Assembly: GCA_014730295.1 (NCBI GenBank)
Contig: WJIN01000250.1
Span: 1 to 56,584, forward strand
DNA length: 56,584 bases
Reading direction: 5' to 3'
Source: Promethearchaeota archaeon
Lineage (GTDB): Archaea > Asgardarchaeota > Lokiarchaeia > Sigynarchaeales > SOKP01
Below the pieces are notes generated by a model, which made no database searches, was not told the DNA's origin, and was given only the letters and a program-made list of their open reading frames with translations. The first letter of the stretch is position 1, and the number at the start of each line of letters is the position of its first letter. The position numbers were made by a program, and so were the translations under genes. Below are positions 16,408 to 25,136 of this stretch, in pieces.

Positions 16408-18987
16408 ATGACAAAGGTAGAGTCCGCGCAAGAGAGATTAGAAGAAACCGAAGATAAATATAAAAAGCTAATAGAATCATTGCCTCACGGACTCTCGATA
16501 ATCCAGCACAACAAAATAGTCTTTGTGAATAAAGCTACACTTGAGATGTTCGGTTATAGCGATTACGATGAGATAATTGGTAAAAAGGCAACTATTCCTT
16601 TATTTAACAAGGAAAAAGAAAAGATCTATGAAAAAGGATTAAAATTACTTAATAAGGAGATTAATGGACCTCTTCATTATGAAACCCTCGCTGTCAGAAA
16701 GGATGGTTCGCTTTTTCCCGTAGAAACCTTTGTAAGTAGGATAAATTATGAAGGTTGGAGAGCTCTTCAAATAGTGATGATGGATATCTCTGGCCGAGTT
16801 GATTTAGAAAAGAATTATAAACGAATTTTGGACTCTATCGCAGATCCAATAAATGTGTTAGATAAGGATTTAAGATATATTTATGTGAACGAGTCTTTAA
16901 TAAACTGGGTGAGAGAACTGGGCTATGATGATGAGTTAATTGGAAAGAAAATTACAGAGGTCTTTGAATTTTTACCTGAGGGAATGGTAGAGGAATATAA
17001 GCATGTGTTTGATACTGGTGAGACGATTATCACGCATAACACATCCCAAGTGGATGGAAACACTATATATACTGAAACACGTAAAATCCCAATTATAGAA
17101 AATAATGAGGTAACCAAAGTTCTCACACTGGTAAGAGATATCACGGAAAGAAAACTATATGAGAAAAAAATTACTGAATCCGAAGAAAAATATCGGCATT
17201 TATTTGAAAATTCTCCATTGTATATTATGTTAATCGATGAGGACTGGAAAATTATAGACCTAAATAAATCAACTGAAGAGATGCTTGAATATTCCAAAGA
17301 GGAACTAATTGGCAGAAGTATATCAGATATCCCGTTAGTGCCATCAGAAAACGAAGATATTCTTAGAGCAAGAGCCCGAGAGACCTTAGAAGGTGAGAAT
17401 TTAAGTGCTCGGGAATTACAATTGAAAACCAAAAGTGGGAAATTCATCTGGCTAAAATTGAAACCATCTCTTATAAAAATAAAAGATAAAAAATATATCC
17501 ATCTCATAGGGCAAGATATTACAAAATTAAAGGAACGAGAAAAAATATTGAAGATTAACCAATTTGCGATAGACCACAATCTAATAGAAGTTTATTGGAT
17601 TAATCCTCAAGGAAGATTTGAATATGTCAATCATGTAGTATGTACCAAACTTGGATATGAATATGAAAAATTGATTGGAATGTCCGTTCCCGAAGTTGAT
17701 CCTATGTTTGACCAAGAACGATTTCAAGATGCTTGGAATACCATAAAAAAGAATAAAACGCACCTTTTCGAAACTAAACATATAACCAAAGATGGAGAGA
17801 TTTATCCTGTTAAAGTTTCAGGAAATTATTTCAAAGATAAGGGGACTGAATTAATTATTGCTTTTTCATTTGATATAAGTGATCAGAAAAAAGCGAAAGA
17901 AAGATTAAGATATTCCGAGGAAAAATATCGCGCCTTATTTGAAAATGCCCCATATTCTATATATTTAATTAATATGGAAGGGAAAGTAGAAGATTGTAAT
18001 AAAGCTACGGTGGATCTCTTTGGATATTCAAAAAATGAATTCATTGGGAGCTCTCATCAAGATTTAAATATCCATCCTGAACATAAGATTAATCTATTTA
18101 TTAAAAGATTTATAAAATTAATCAAAGGAGAGTTAGTAGATCCGCTTGAAACTCAATTATATACAAAAGAGAAAAAATTAATTTGGGTGTATATTCGGAG
18201 TTTCCTAATAAAGGTGGATAATAAATATTTAATACAGACTATTATTCAAGACATAGATAAAAGAAAAAAAGCAGAAGTAGAGTTAAAGCGACTAAATCGG
18301 ATGAAATCTGATCTCTTAAGAAGGACATCCCATGAATTAAAAACGCCCTTGGTATCTATAAAGGGATTCACAAATCTCTTGCTTGAATTATATAGAAATG
18401 ACTTGAACACTGAAATACTATCAATCATTGATGAAATTAAAAACGGTTGTTCCCGTTTGGAAGATCTTATCAAGGATATTATTAAAACTTCAGAATTAGA
18501 ATCTGGACATGTTAATTTTGAGAAATCAGATACTGATCTTGGAAATTTAGTCAAAAATAGCGTAGAAGAATTGAGAGGGTTTATTAAACTTAGAAAACAC
18601 ATTGTCAAGGTTGATCTAGATTCCAATTTGATTGTCTATTGCGAGAAGAAAAGAATACGTGACGTGGTTAATAATCTGCTATCAAATGCAGTAAAATATA
18701 CCCCCCCAGAAGGAACAATAGAAATCAATTCAAAGATAAATGAGCAATTTGTTATAATTTCTATTAAAGATTCCGGAATTGGATTGACTGAAGATGAAAT
18801 TGATTCTATTTTTACCCAATTCGGTAAAATAGAGCGTTATGGTCAAGGATACGACGTAATAAGTGAAGGGAGTGGTTTAGGCCTCTATGTATCAAAAAAA
18901 ATAATTGAAATGCATAATGGAAAAATTTGGGTAGAATCTGAAGGCAGAAATAAGGGCTCAACTTTTTACTTTAGTCTTCCAAGGTAA
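16408..18987 (+). CDS. Soluble multi-PAS sensor histidine kinase (second of four)
   Basis: An 859-residue kinase with five PAS domains at about residues 18-130, 136-248, 260-378, 385-495 and 506-618, followed by HisKA and HATPase. The phospho-acceptor is His642 in RTSHELKTPLVSI. The ATPase domain shows NLLSNAVKYTPPEG, DSGIGLT and GSGLGLYVS. No membrane helix or receiver domain is present, so it is a cytoplasmic kinase needing a partner in trans. The kinase core is closest within the window to the gene at 28888, sharing RRTSHELKTPLVSI, GFTNLLLE and the ending GSTFYFSLP. It starts with an ATG at 16408, about 200 bases after the Tpt1 gene, so it is probably a separate unit. Confidence 0.92.
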   Translation: MTKVESAQERLEETEDKYKKLIESLPHGLSIIQHNKIVFVNKATLEMFGYSDYDEIIGKKATIPLFNKEKEKIYEKGLKLLNKEINGPLHYETLAVRKDGSLFPVETFVSRINYEGWRALQIVMMDISGRVDLEKNYKRILDSIADPINVLDKDLRYIYVNESLINWVRELGYDDELIGKKITEVFEFLPEGMVEEYKHVFDTGETIITHNTSQVDGNTIYTETRKIPIIENNEVTKVLTLVRDITERKLYEKKITESEEKYRHLFENSPLYIMLIDEDWKIIDLNKSTEEMLEYSKEELIGRSISDIPLVPSENEDILRARARETLEGENLSARELQLKTKSGKFIWLKLKPSLIKIKDKKYIHLIGQDITKLKEREKILKINQFAIDHNLIEVYWINPQGRFEYVNHVVCTKLGYEYEKLIGMSVPEVDPMFDQERFQDAWNTIKKNKTHLFETKHITKDGEIYPVKVSGNYFKDKGTELIIAFSFDISDQKKAKERLRYSEEKYRALFENAPYSIYLINMEGKVEDCNKATVDLFGYSKNEFIGSSHQDLNIHPEHKINLFIKRFIKLIKGELVDPLETQLYTKEKKLIWVYIRSFLIKVDNKYLIQTIIQDIDKRKKAEVELKRLNRMKSDLLRRTSHELKTPLVSIKGFTNLLLELYRNDLNTEILSIIDEIKNGCSRLEDLIKDIIKTSELESGHVNFEKSDTDLGNLVKNSVEELRGFIKLRKHIVKVDLDSNLIVYCEKKRIRDVVNNLLSNAVKYTPPEGTIEINSKINEQFVIISIKDSGIGLTEDEIDSIFTQFGKIERYGQGYDVISEGSGLGLYVSKKIIEMHNGKIWVESEGRNKGSTFYFSLPR

Positions 18988-19016
18988 GATAAAGATTAGA
19001 GTTTAGATAATTTTGA

Positions 19017-20189
19017 TTATAATTTCTCTTGAATAAATTCCTCGATTCTATTTAATCCAATTTTTATCTTTTCCATACTCGTGGGATAAGAGATACGTAT
19101 ATATCCCTCCCCATTTTCGCCAAATGAGATCCCAGGGGTGGTAGCAACGTGTCCCTCCTCCAAAAGCCGCATAGAAAAGTCTAAGCTTGATATTCCGAGT
19201 TGTTTTATATTTGCAAATGCATAAAATGCTCCTTTCGGTTTCAAACAGCTTAGTCCATTTATATGATTAATGCGATCGATAATAAAATCTCTTCTTTTTC
19301 TATATATTTTCAACATATCCGAAGTTTCTTGTTCGCACTCGAGAGCGTGTAATGCTGCGGATTGGGAGACACTCGGCGCACAGATAAAGAAGTTTTGTTG
19401 TAGCGGCATCATTTTTTCAATCAATTCGGGAGATGAGATAATATAACCAATTCTCCAGCCTGTCATGGCCCAAAATTTACTAAAACCGTCGAGAACAACC
19501 AGTCGATTATGGACATCTTTAAATCTTTCTTCACTGAGTGAGGGTGCAATTTTCTGTTCATATGTTAATTCAGAATAGATCTCATCAGAGATAATCCAAA
19601 TATTATTATCTCTAACAATTCCCGTGAGTTCTTCCAGAGTTTTTTCAGAGATTATTTGACCAGTCGGGTTGGAAGGGCTATTCAAAATGATTGCCTTGGT
19701 GCGAGGTTTAATCAACTGTTTAAGGGTTTCAATATTGAAATCAAATCCATCCGCCTCAAATATCGGTAAGAAGATGGGCTTTCCCCCGAAAAATTTCACG
19801 TAATTCTTATAACAAGGATAGCCGGGATCGGTTATAATCACTTCATCGTCTGGGTTTAATAAAATTGAAAAGATCAAAAAAAACGCAGGACTCGTCCCGC
19901 AAGTAATCATAAATTGGGTTTTTGGATCGAAATTAATCCCTCTGGTGTCAAATTTATATTGCGAAAGTGCTTTTCTAAGTTCCAAAAACCCTAAGGAGTG
20001 AGTGTAATGGGTTTTACCATCTCGTATTTCAGAAGTACATCCCTCAATGATTTTAGAAGGGGTATCAAAATCTGGTTCACCAATTTCCATATGGATAATA
20101 TCCTCTCCTTGCTCTTCCAATTCCAAGGCTCTTTCGAGAATCCTCATTACCATAAAGGGTTCTACTTTATCTATTCTATCTGAAAACAT
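19017..20189 (-). CDS. Class I/II pyridoxal-phosphate aminotransferase
   Basis: A 390-residue fold-type I aminotransferase of the aspartate aminotransferase group. The PLP Lys is residue 238 in DGFSKFWAMTGWRIGY. Other family marks are MEIGEPDFDTP near residue 39, NSPSNPTGQ near residue 169, the ISDEIYSEL segment that holds the cofactor-ring Asp, and the C-terminal EGYIRISY, whose Arg binds the substrate carboxylate. It transfers amino groups between an amino acid and a 2-oxoacid, so it can supply ketoacids for ferredoxin-dependent oxidation. The exact substrate cannot be read from the sequence. It is a single gene, convergent with the upstream kinase. Confidence 0.92.
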   Translation of the reverse strand: MFSDRIDKVEPFMVMRILERALELEEQGEDIIHMEIGEPDFDTPSKIIEGCTSEIRDGKTHYTHSLGFLELRKALSQYKFDTRGINFDPKTQFMITCGTSPAFFLIFSILLNPDDEVIITDPGYPCYKNYVKFFGGKPIFLPIFEADGFDFNIETLKQLIKPRTKAIILNSPSNPTGQIISEKTLEELTGIVRDNNIWIISDEIYSELTYEQKIAPSLSEERFKDVHNRLVVLDGFSKFWAMTGWRIGYIISSPELIEKMMPLQQNFFICAPSVSQSAALHALECEQETSDMLKIYRKRRDFIIDRINHINGLSCLKPKGAFYAFANIKQLGISSLDFSMRLLEEGHVATTPGISFGENGEGYIRISYPTSMEKIKIGLNRIEEFIQEKL

Positions 20190-20342
20190 TTTATATCTAT
20201 GTAGAAATTAAGTTACCTATTATTTTGAACTGAAACTAATAAATTTAATGAATAGGCGGGAAATAAAAAATAGAGTATGTAGTCTCAAAACATATTATGA
20301 ACAATTTTTTACGTTAAACTAACAAATGTGTTGAAGAGTTTT

Positions 20343-20591
20343 TTACTTTCTCATGGTCTGCATTTTATTTGAAAGTCTCATCATATCTTTAAATATTTTG
20401 TTTCTCTTCTCGTGATCCTTCTCAGCATTTAACTTATCATTTAAGATCTTTATTTGTTTCGTTAGTTCATCAAATTGTTTTGGAGTTTTTTCGCTATATT
20501 TATAAGTCCGATCCCCTTTCTCACCCTCCACATAAACCCATTTCTTAGCTTTATCACTCCAATTCCATCTTCCTAGTTTATGTGTTCTCAT
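20343..20591 (-). CDS. Small basic hypothetical protein
   Basis: An 82-residue protein I do not recognise. The N-terminal half is aromatic and basic (MRTHKLGRWNWSDKAKKWVYVEGEKGDR), and the C-terminal half is a predicted long helix rich in Lys and Glu with hydrophobic positions about every 3-4 residues, ending in a basic KMQTMRK. This could be a nucleic-acid or protein binding peptide. The frame is clean, with an ATG at 20591. It is co-oriented with the aminotransferase downstream and the methyltransferase-like gene upstream, with about 150-180 bases on each side, so it may have its own promoter. Confidence 0.5.
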   Translation of the reverse strand: MRTHKLGRWNWSDKAKKWVYVEGEKGDRTYKYSEKTPKQFDELTKQIKILNDKLNAEKDHEKRNKIFKDMMRLSNKMQTMRK

Positions 20592-20769
20592 TGGCTATTC
20601 AAACTCTAACTGGGGTTTATTACTCTAAATTCGATTAGATAGGATTATTTCCTAATTTACAACATAATGTGAATGGTTCTTTTTAAATTTTTTAATAACG
20701 AAAAGCCATTTTAGGTGGACCTAATAAGATAAGTTAGAGATTGGATATTTTATGTGATGAGGTCAAGGA

Positions 20770-22017
20770 TTAATACAGTTTTGCATTAAATTCATGAACC
20801 GCTTCAATCATCGCAACAATATTTTCTGGTGGTACATCGGGTAAAATATTATGGACTGTATTCCAAATATAACCACCCCCTTCCGAGAAGGTTTCAAGAA
20901 GCTGAGAGACATGCGCTTTCACTTCCTCTGGAGATTTTCGATTTAATACGTTTCTGGTATCCGCTCCTCCACCCCAAAAAGCGATTTCATCACCGAAATT
21001 TTCCTTCAAAAACTCTGGCTCCATTCCTTTCGCGTTGATTTGGACAGGATTTAAGATCTCAATCCCGACATCAATAAAATCTGGGATTAACGGAATTATG
21101 GAACCACAACAATGTAAAAGGATATGCATTGAAGAATTTTTCCTAATATACTCACAGACAGCTCTTAATTTGGGTTTAATCATGCGTCGAAATATTTTAG
21201 GATTCATAAACGGTCCCGAATTTTCCCCATAATCATCAGCAATGCATATAACATCCACCAGATCCCCAACATATTTACATATCATCGAAACTTGCACCAT
21301 CTGGAATTCTAACACGAGATCCAAGAATTTTTCTACTTCAGTTGGTCGCTTTAAAAAATCCATCAAAAATTTATCCATCGGTTTCATTGACGTGCCGAAT
21401 TGAAAGAAACTAATCCCCGCGGACAATACCAAAGCTTTGTCGGTATTTTCTCTGAGATTCTTTATTCGTCTTCGTAGATCTCGCCAAAAACCTCTAGTAT
21501 TTAGATGATCAAAAGGAGGATTTACCATCTCGAATCCAGGCATGTTAGGAAGCGCTTTTAGAAAATCATTCATAGTCTTAGGATATCTCTCTTCATAGGG
21601 ATAGTGAGTCTGATCGATTACTAAGGCATCCTTTGACATTCTCGCTAAAACGGTGCCCTCAGTGTTGGTAACCTCCAGCGAGCCGTCATCATTAAAAATG
21701 GGTTGGAACCATGCTGGAAATTGGGCATCGATTCCATTAATGTGAACATCGTACCAGTCATCATCATCGGTATTATATGCTCTTCCAACATCAATCGCAT
21801 CAATCTGGAATCTCCCTATGATTTCGTCTTCTACCTGAGCGAGCTGCTGGGAAAGGTCATAAATTCTAATATTACCTTCCTTAATTTCTAAATAGTTTTT
21901 CAGTCGAGAGTATGCAATTGCAGAAATACTGGAGGATGGATGAGATCCCATATCAATCGGTACTTTATCGGGTTCTTCATGCCTAATCGCCGCCAAAACC
22001 CGTTCTCTTGAATTCAT
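20770..22017 (-). CDS. Uroporphyrinogen decarboxylase-family protein (corrinoid methyltransferase-like)
   Basis: A 415-residue member of the UROD superfamily. The start MNSRERVLAAIRHEEPDKVP is characteristic of the MtaA/methyltransferase branch rather than HemE. The zinc-site region HILLHCCGSIIP lies near residue 300, followed by the later AFWGGGADTRNVL segment. Such proteins often move methyl groups between a corrinoid protein and coenzyme M, tetrahydrofolate or an O- or N-methyl compound. No corrinoid protein or partner methyltransferase is in the window, so the substrate is unknown. The 5' end and promoter of this gene exist a second time about 990 bases away at 22893-23054. Confidence 0.85.
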   Translation of the reverse strand: MNSRERVLAAIRHEEPDKVPIDMGSHPSSSISAIAYSRLKNYLEIKEGNIRIYDLSQQLAQVEDEIIGRFQIDAIDVGRAYNTDDDDWYDVHINGIDAQFPAWFQPIFNDDGSLEVTNTEGTVLARMSKDALVIDQTHYPYEERYPKTMNDFLKALPNMPGFEMVNPPFDHLNTRGFWRDLRRRIKNLRENTDKALVLSAGISFFQFGTSMKPMDKFLMDFLKRPTEVEKFLDLVLEFQMVQVSMICKYVGDLVDVICIADDYGENSGPFMNPKIFRRMIKPKLRAVCEYIRKNSSMHILLHCCGSIIPLIPDFIDVGIEILNPVQINAKGMEPEFLKENFGDEIAFWGGGADTRNVLNRKSPEEVKAHVSQLLETFSEGGGYIWNTVHNILPDVPPENIVAMIEAVHEFNAKLY

Positions 22018-22063
22018 TTCAATTTAGTTTCTTTTTGTTTAGTATGCTATAATAGATTATAAA
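21902..22063. repeat. Direct repeat, copy 1 (5' end and promoter of the UROD-family gene)
   Basis: This 162-base segment covers the first 38 or so codons of the UROD-family gene and about 45 bases upstream of its start. It recurs without gaps at 22893-23054 with about six mismatches, in the same orientation and offset by 991 bases. The segment between the copies contains the zinc-finger membrane protein gene at 22251-22520. Confidence 0.93.
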
Positions 22064-22250
22064 AACTGATATAAATAGAACTTAAATAACCCATATTAAT
22101 AATTAAAGAAATAGAAAAATACTTGTGTATACACGGCATTATATTTCCTAATATTGAATTATTAAAAAAATAATATATGATTTAAATAAAAAAGTATCTT
22201 ATATAACACTCAGCATAATTTGCCAAAGATATATCGATTAATGAGGAAAA

Positions 22251-22520
22251 ATGTCAGAATGTTATATATGTGGAAAAGAAGGTGATATGACTTGTCCAGA
22301 GTGCATGAAAGTTATTTGCAAAGTTCACACTACAAATGTTAAAAAAGTTGCATATACGCCAGGGGATGATGTTGTATTAAAGACTTGCTTAAATTGTGCT
22401 CAAAAAATTAAGAAAAAGAATAAAAATGTTCCAATATTTTGGGGAACCATTATTGCAATTATGGCAATAATTGTCGCAATAATCTTTATTACTGTAATTT
22501 CCCGGATGTTGACATGGTAG
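22251..22520 (+). CDS. Small zinc-finger protein with C-terminal membrane anchor
   Basis: An 89-residue protein with an N-terminal B-box-like metal site: Cys4 and Cys7 (CYIC), Cys15 and Cys18 (CPEC), then CKVH with Cys and His. A further Cys pair comes in TCLNCAQ. A basic spacer leads to one hydrophobic helix (about residues 64-85, IFWGTIIAIMAIIVAIIFITVI), so it is probably tail-anchored with the zinc domain in the cytoplasm. GAGG lies 6-9 bases before the ATG at 22251 and is a plausible ribosome binding site. The gene lies between the two copies of the 162-base direct repeat. A role in protein interaction at the membrane, perhaps ubiquitin-like or trafficking related, is only a guess. Confidence 0.7.
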   Translation: MSECYICGKEGDMTCPECMKVICKVHTTNVKKVAYTPGDDVVLKTCLNCAQKIKKKNKNVPIFWGTIIAIMAIIVAIIFITVISRMLTW

Positions 22521-22530
22521 ATATCACAAA

Positions 22531-22623
22531 ATGACTAATAGCACTATGGATAAAAATTTATCATATATTTTTTTGTTTACATCTACGATCTTTCTCTTAC
22601 TGTATTTAATTAATTGGTCTTAA
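22531..22623 (+). CDS. Possible 30-residue membrane peptide
   Basis: A short frame begins with an ATG 10 bases after the stop of the zinc-finger gene and encodes 30 residues with one hydrophobic stretch (YIFLFTSTIFLLLYLINW). The spacing suggests co-transcription with the zinc-finger gene. In DNA this AT-rich, hydrophobic short frames arise by chance, so it is a weak candidate. Confidence 0.25.
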   Translation: MTNSTMDKNLSYIFLFTSTIFLLLYLINWS

Positions 22624-22873
22624 ATTAATCCTTATTAAAAGTCTCAATAAACCCTTTATTATTCGATTTATTAAGTTAATTCTGGATATATTATTTTTGG
22701 AATATCATTTGAATTAATTACCATCTCTGACATTATTTTATTTCTGGGAGAATTAAATCCTCGTGATAAATCTAAACGATACTAGCTTAATAAGCTATTT
22801 GATATTTAAGAATGTTTTATTGAGCTATATCGAATTAACCTCGTATATGTATTAGATTTTGACCAAATTCTCT
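22624..22873. other. Non-coding AT-rich stretch
   Basis: About 250 bases between the possible small membrane peptide and the methyltransferase remnant. I see no frame longer than a few dozen codons, no tRNA-like cloverleaf and no clear inverted repeat. It is part of the segment bounded by the two direct-repeat copies. Confidence 0.5.
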
Positions 22874-23008
22874 TTAAGAATAATTGATTTTAAGTCGAGA
22901 GTATGCAATTATAGAAATACTGGAGGATGGATGAGATCCGATATCAATCGGTACTTTATCGGGTTCTTCATGCCTAATCGCCGCCAAAACCCGTTCTCTT
23001 GAATTCAT
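22874..23008 (-). pseudogene. Truncated second copy of the UROD-family gene start
   Basis: Read on the minus strand from an ATG at 23008, this gives the same N-terminus as the UROD-family protein (MNSRERVLAAIRHEEPDKVP, then a Ser-rich stretch and AYSRLK) for about 38 codons with two or three substitutions. Then the homology ends and a TAA at 22874-22876 closes the frame. The start codon and upstream promoter bases are retained, so it may still be transcribed into a short peptide, but it lacks all of the barrel. It is a decayed partial duplicate, not a functional methyltransferase. Confidence 0.88.
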
Positions 23009-23054
23009 TTCAGTTTAGTTTCTTTTTGTTTAGTATGCTATTTTAGATTATAAA
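22893..23054. repeat. Direct repeat, copy 2 (truncated UROD-family gene start)
   Basis: This is the second copy of the 162-base repeat described at 21902-22063. The match is gapless, with about six substitutions scattered through the coding and promoter parts, so the duplication is recent or kept similar by conversion. Homology stops abruptly near 22893. Confidence 0.93.
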
Positions 23055-23153
23055 GGTAATTCTATGCTTTAAATCAAATCATAACGGGCAAATTCACCAC
23101 TCTTAAAAAATAAAAATTATGACTTTTTTAGGAGTTATAACTTAGACTTATCT

Positions 23154-23717
23154 ATGAAAACACAAATAAATAAAACACTAACTCCAATTGCAGCTCCCGC
23201 GGTAGTGGTATCTGTGGGAGATTGGGATAATGCGAATCTTATTACACTTGCGTGGGTAGGTAGAATTGTGTCAGACCCGCCCACTATGTCAATTTCCATT
23301 CGCCCTTCAAGACATTCTTATTCCTTAATTGAAGAATTAGGTGAATATGTCATCAATATTCCTTTTTCGAAGAATGTGGAACAGGTTGATTTTTGCGGAA
23401 CTAGAACAGGAAAGAAAGTCGATAAATGGGACATCTTAAACTTAACTAAGGAAAAGGCCACCAAAGTTTCCGTTCCCCTCATAAAAGAGTTTCCCATTAA
23501 TATAGAATGTAAAGTAGTTAAAACACTCGAAATAGGTACACATATGGTTTATTTGGGAGAAGTACACGCGGTCAATATAGAGGAATATCTGCTTGATAAC
23601 GGTGAATTGGACCCAAAAAAGCAAAACCAATTGGTTTACATCCCACGGAATTATTATACTCTCAAAGGGACAATTGAACGTCAAGGATTTTCTACAAAAT
23701 CGAATTTCCATCATTAA
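23154..23717 (+). CDS. Flavin reductase-like FMN-binding split-barrel protein
   Basis: A 187-residue protein of the flavin reductase/FMN-binding split-barrel family. It begins with the usual block TLTPIAAPAVVVSVGDWDNANLITLAW, has a DPPTMSISIRPSRHSYSLI segment that lines the FMN site, and then EYVINIP near residue 66 and CGTRTGKKVDKW near residue 82, a spacing typical of archaeal and clostridial flavoredoxin-like members. It probably binds FMN and passes electrons from NAD(P)H or ferredoxin to an unknown acceptor. It is a single gene on the right side of the repeat region, with an ATG at 23154. Confidence 0.88.
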   Translation: MKTQINKTLTPIAAPAVVVSVGDWDNANLITLAWVGRIVSDPPTMSISIRPSRHSYSLIEELGEYVINIPFSKNVEQVDFCGTRTGKKVDKWDILNLTKEKATKVSVPLIKEFPINIECKVVKTLEIGTHMVYLGEVHAVNIEEYLLDNGELDPKKQNQLVYIPRNYYTLKGTIERQGFSTKSNFHH

Positions 23718-23763
23718 TTTAGTCAAGCTATGATGAGAAGAGAGGGTATAGAGCAAATTTAAA

Positions 23764-24315
23764 TTAGTAAAAATTACCCTTAATAGAAAAATAGAAAGGG
23801 AATAAATATCGGTTATAGAAATGATCGGGCGTCGCTGAGAAGTTGTTGGTAATGGTTCTCGTTGGCAAAATCGTGTAGATTACATCGATCTCGAGAAAAT
23901 AGAGTCCCACTGCCTTCGCAAACGTCAGCTTCTCGCGGACGTCTCGAATAATGCCGACCTGCTCTAATATCGTGCCTTCAATATGATTCAAAATGAAGGC
24001 GATTTTTTTCTGCTCGATGGGTTCATTCGCGCGTTCGGCTCGGCAGTGATTGCAAAATTCCGAACTGCAGCGGTGGAGGTAATCATACTCGGTAATTTGT
24101 CCGAACTCGGACATCATACAACTGAACAGCTGGTCCTCGAATCCTTCGCGCTTCTGAAGGGGGCAATAGGCGTGGTTATGAAAGAGAGTTATAAATCGGC
24201 GTAAATTTCTGAGTTTGATTTTCTCTTGTTCGGTTTTATCGGGTTTGAGGTCTAATTTATGGAACAGATCGTAGATGGGGGTTAATTTCTCGAGGGTTAA
24301 TAGATATGCTATCAT
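23764..24315 (-). CDS. Orphan Cys-rich hypothetical protein
   Basis: A 183-residue protein I cannot assign. Its middle has a possible metal-binding cluster: YCPLQKREGF, LFSCMM, HRCSSEFCNHCRAE, with five Cys and nearby His residues within about 45 residues. The flanks look helical. The coding region is visibly richer in G and C than its neighbours, with many CGC and TCG codons, as expected for a transferred gene. The last 30 residues are low in charge and rich in Phe, Tyr and Asn, so the C-terminus may be altered. It sits in the unsettled 22-27 kb zone. Confidence 0.5.
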   Translation of the reverse strand: MIAYLLTLEKLTPIYDLFHKLDLKPDKTEQEKIKLRNLRRFITLFHNHAYCPLQKREGFEDQLFSCMMSEFGQITEYDYLHRCSSEFCNHCRAERANEPIEQKKIAFILNHIEGTILEQVGIIRDVREKLTFAKAVGLYFLEIDVIYTILPTRTITNNFSATPDHFYNRYLFPFYFSIKGNFY

Positions 24316-24556
24316 TTTCTTATTTAATTTTATATTTGGGTTTAATGAGATGCATTTTTGAATGAATAGTAACTAATGGGAACATTTTCGGAAATTTAAA
24401 GGGGTGTAAGTTGCTGGTTTATCATATCGCATTCAGGACTACATTTTATCAGGTTAAAAATCTAACTCTTATCTCATTATTCAAGGAATATCAAAATCAA
24501 GATCTTAATAAGGCTTCTGAATAGAAGTAAAAAAAAAATAATAAATGAAATATTAA

Positions 24557-25090
24557 TTATTTAGGCTTTTTATACACATCAAGGCGGGAAAAGAGGAAGG
24601 TAATAATGGATTCAAAACGTTCGAGGAGCGAATCTTTAAGAAGATCGAACTGCTCAGCGGTGATATACTCGTCAATCGTTTTAAGATCGTCTTCGATCCG
24701 CGGTTTCACTTTTTTGAGGATGTATTCGATAATCTCCGATTTTTTGAGGATGGCACGGGTGGTTTCTAAGGAAGAATCATTCTGATCTCTCTTGGTTCTA
24801 TTTTCAAATCCTGTATTTAGATGGGTGAGATAATACTCGGAGGGTGAGATCACTTGCTCGTGGATTAACTCCGATCCTTTCTGGGTGAGGGTGATCTTTT
24901 GCGGTCTCGTGTTGGTGCGTTCGATCAATTCATCTTGTTCCAATGATTTGAGTAATACGAACACTTGACTTTTATCACGATCCAGAGGGGATTGGATATC
25001 TTGAAAATGCGTCTCTTCGCCTTTTTCCTGCTTGACTGCTAATACTAAAAGGGTTTTTTGTAAGGGGCTTAAACAAATCTCTAATGACAC
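24557..25090 (-). CDS. MarR-like winged-helix transcription regulator
   Basis: A 177-residue protein with a clear N-terminal winged-helix domain of the MarR/ArsR sort: LSPLQKTLLVLAV, SQVFVLLKSLEQDELIERT as the recognition helix region, and KITLTQKGSELI as the wing. The C-terminal half is helical and charged, probably for dimerisation. The only start is a GTG at 25090. It is divergent from the gene at 25137, with 46 bases between them containing a TATA-like box, so it could repress both itself and the neighbour. G and C content is higher than the surroundings. Confidence 0.7.
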   Translation of the reverse strand: MSLEICLSPLQKTLLVLAVKQEKGEETHFQDIQSPLDRDKSQVFVLLKSLEQDELIERTNTRPQKITLTQKGSELIHEQVISPSEYYLTHLNTGFENRTKRDQNDSSLETTRAILKKSEIIEYILKKVKPRIEDDLKTIDEYITAEQFDLLKDSLLERFESIITFLFSRLDVYKKPK

Positions 25091-25125
25091 GATTTTTCAC
25101 TTTTTGAGCGTTTTTACTTATGGGG

Positions 25126-25132
25126 TATATAA
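25126..25132 (-). promoter_or_regulatory. TATA-like box in a 46-base divergent promoter
   Basis: The intergenic space between the winged-helix gene and its divergent neighbour holds the sequence TATATAA with G-rich flank. Read toward the regulator gene, the box lies about 25-30 bases before a likely transcription start near its GTG, which fits a leaderless archaeal transcript. Binding of the regulator here would control both genes. This is inference from spacing. Confidence 0.4.
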
Positions 25133-25136
25133 CCGA

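Noticed and set aside
16923..17579. 218-codon minus-strand frame inside the second kinase
   Set aside because: It is a shadow of PAS-coding DNA; Ser/Phe/Ile-rich with no domain.
22064..22892. Classic insertion sequence between the two direct-repeat copies
   Set aside because: No transposase, no terminal inverted repeats; the repeats are copies of a gene start rather than target-site duplications.
25032..25136. Longer N-terminus for the gene at 25137
   Set aside because: It would overlap the regulator gene on the other strand and the divergent promoter, and the added residues look non-coding.
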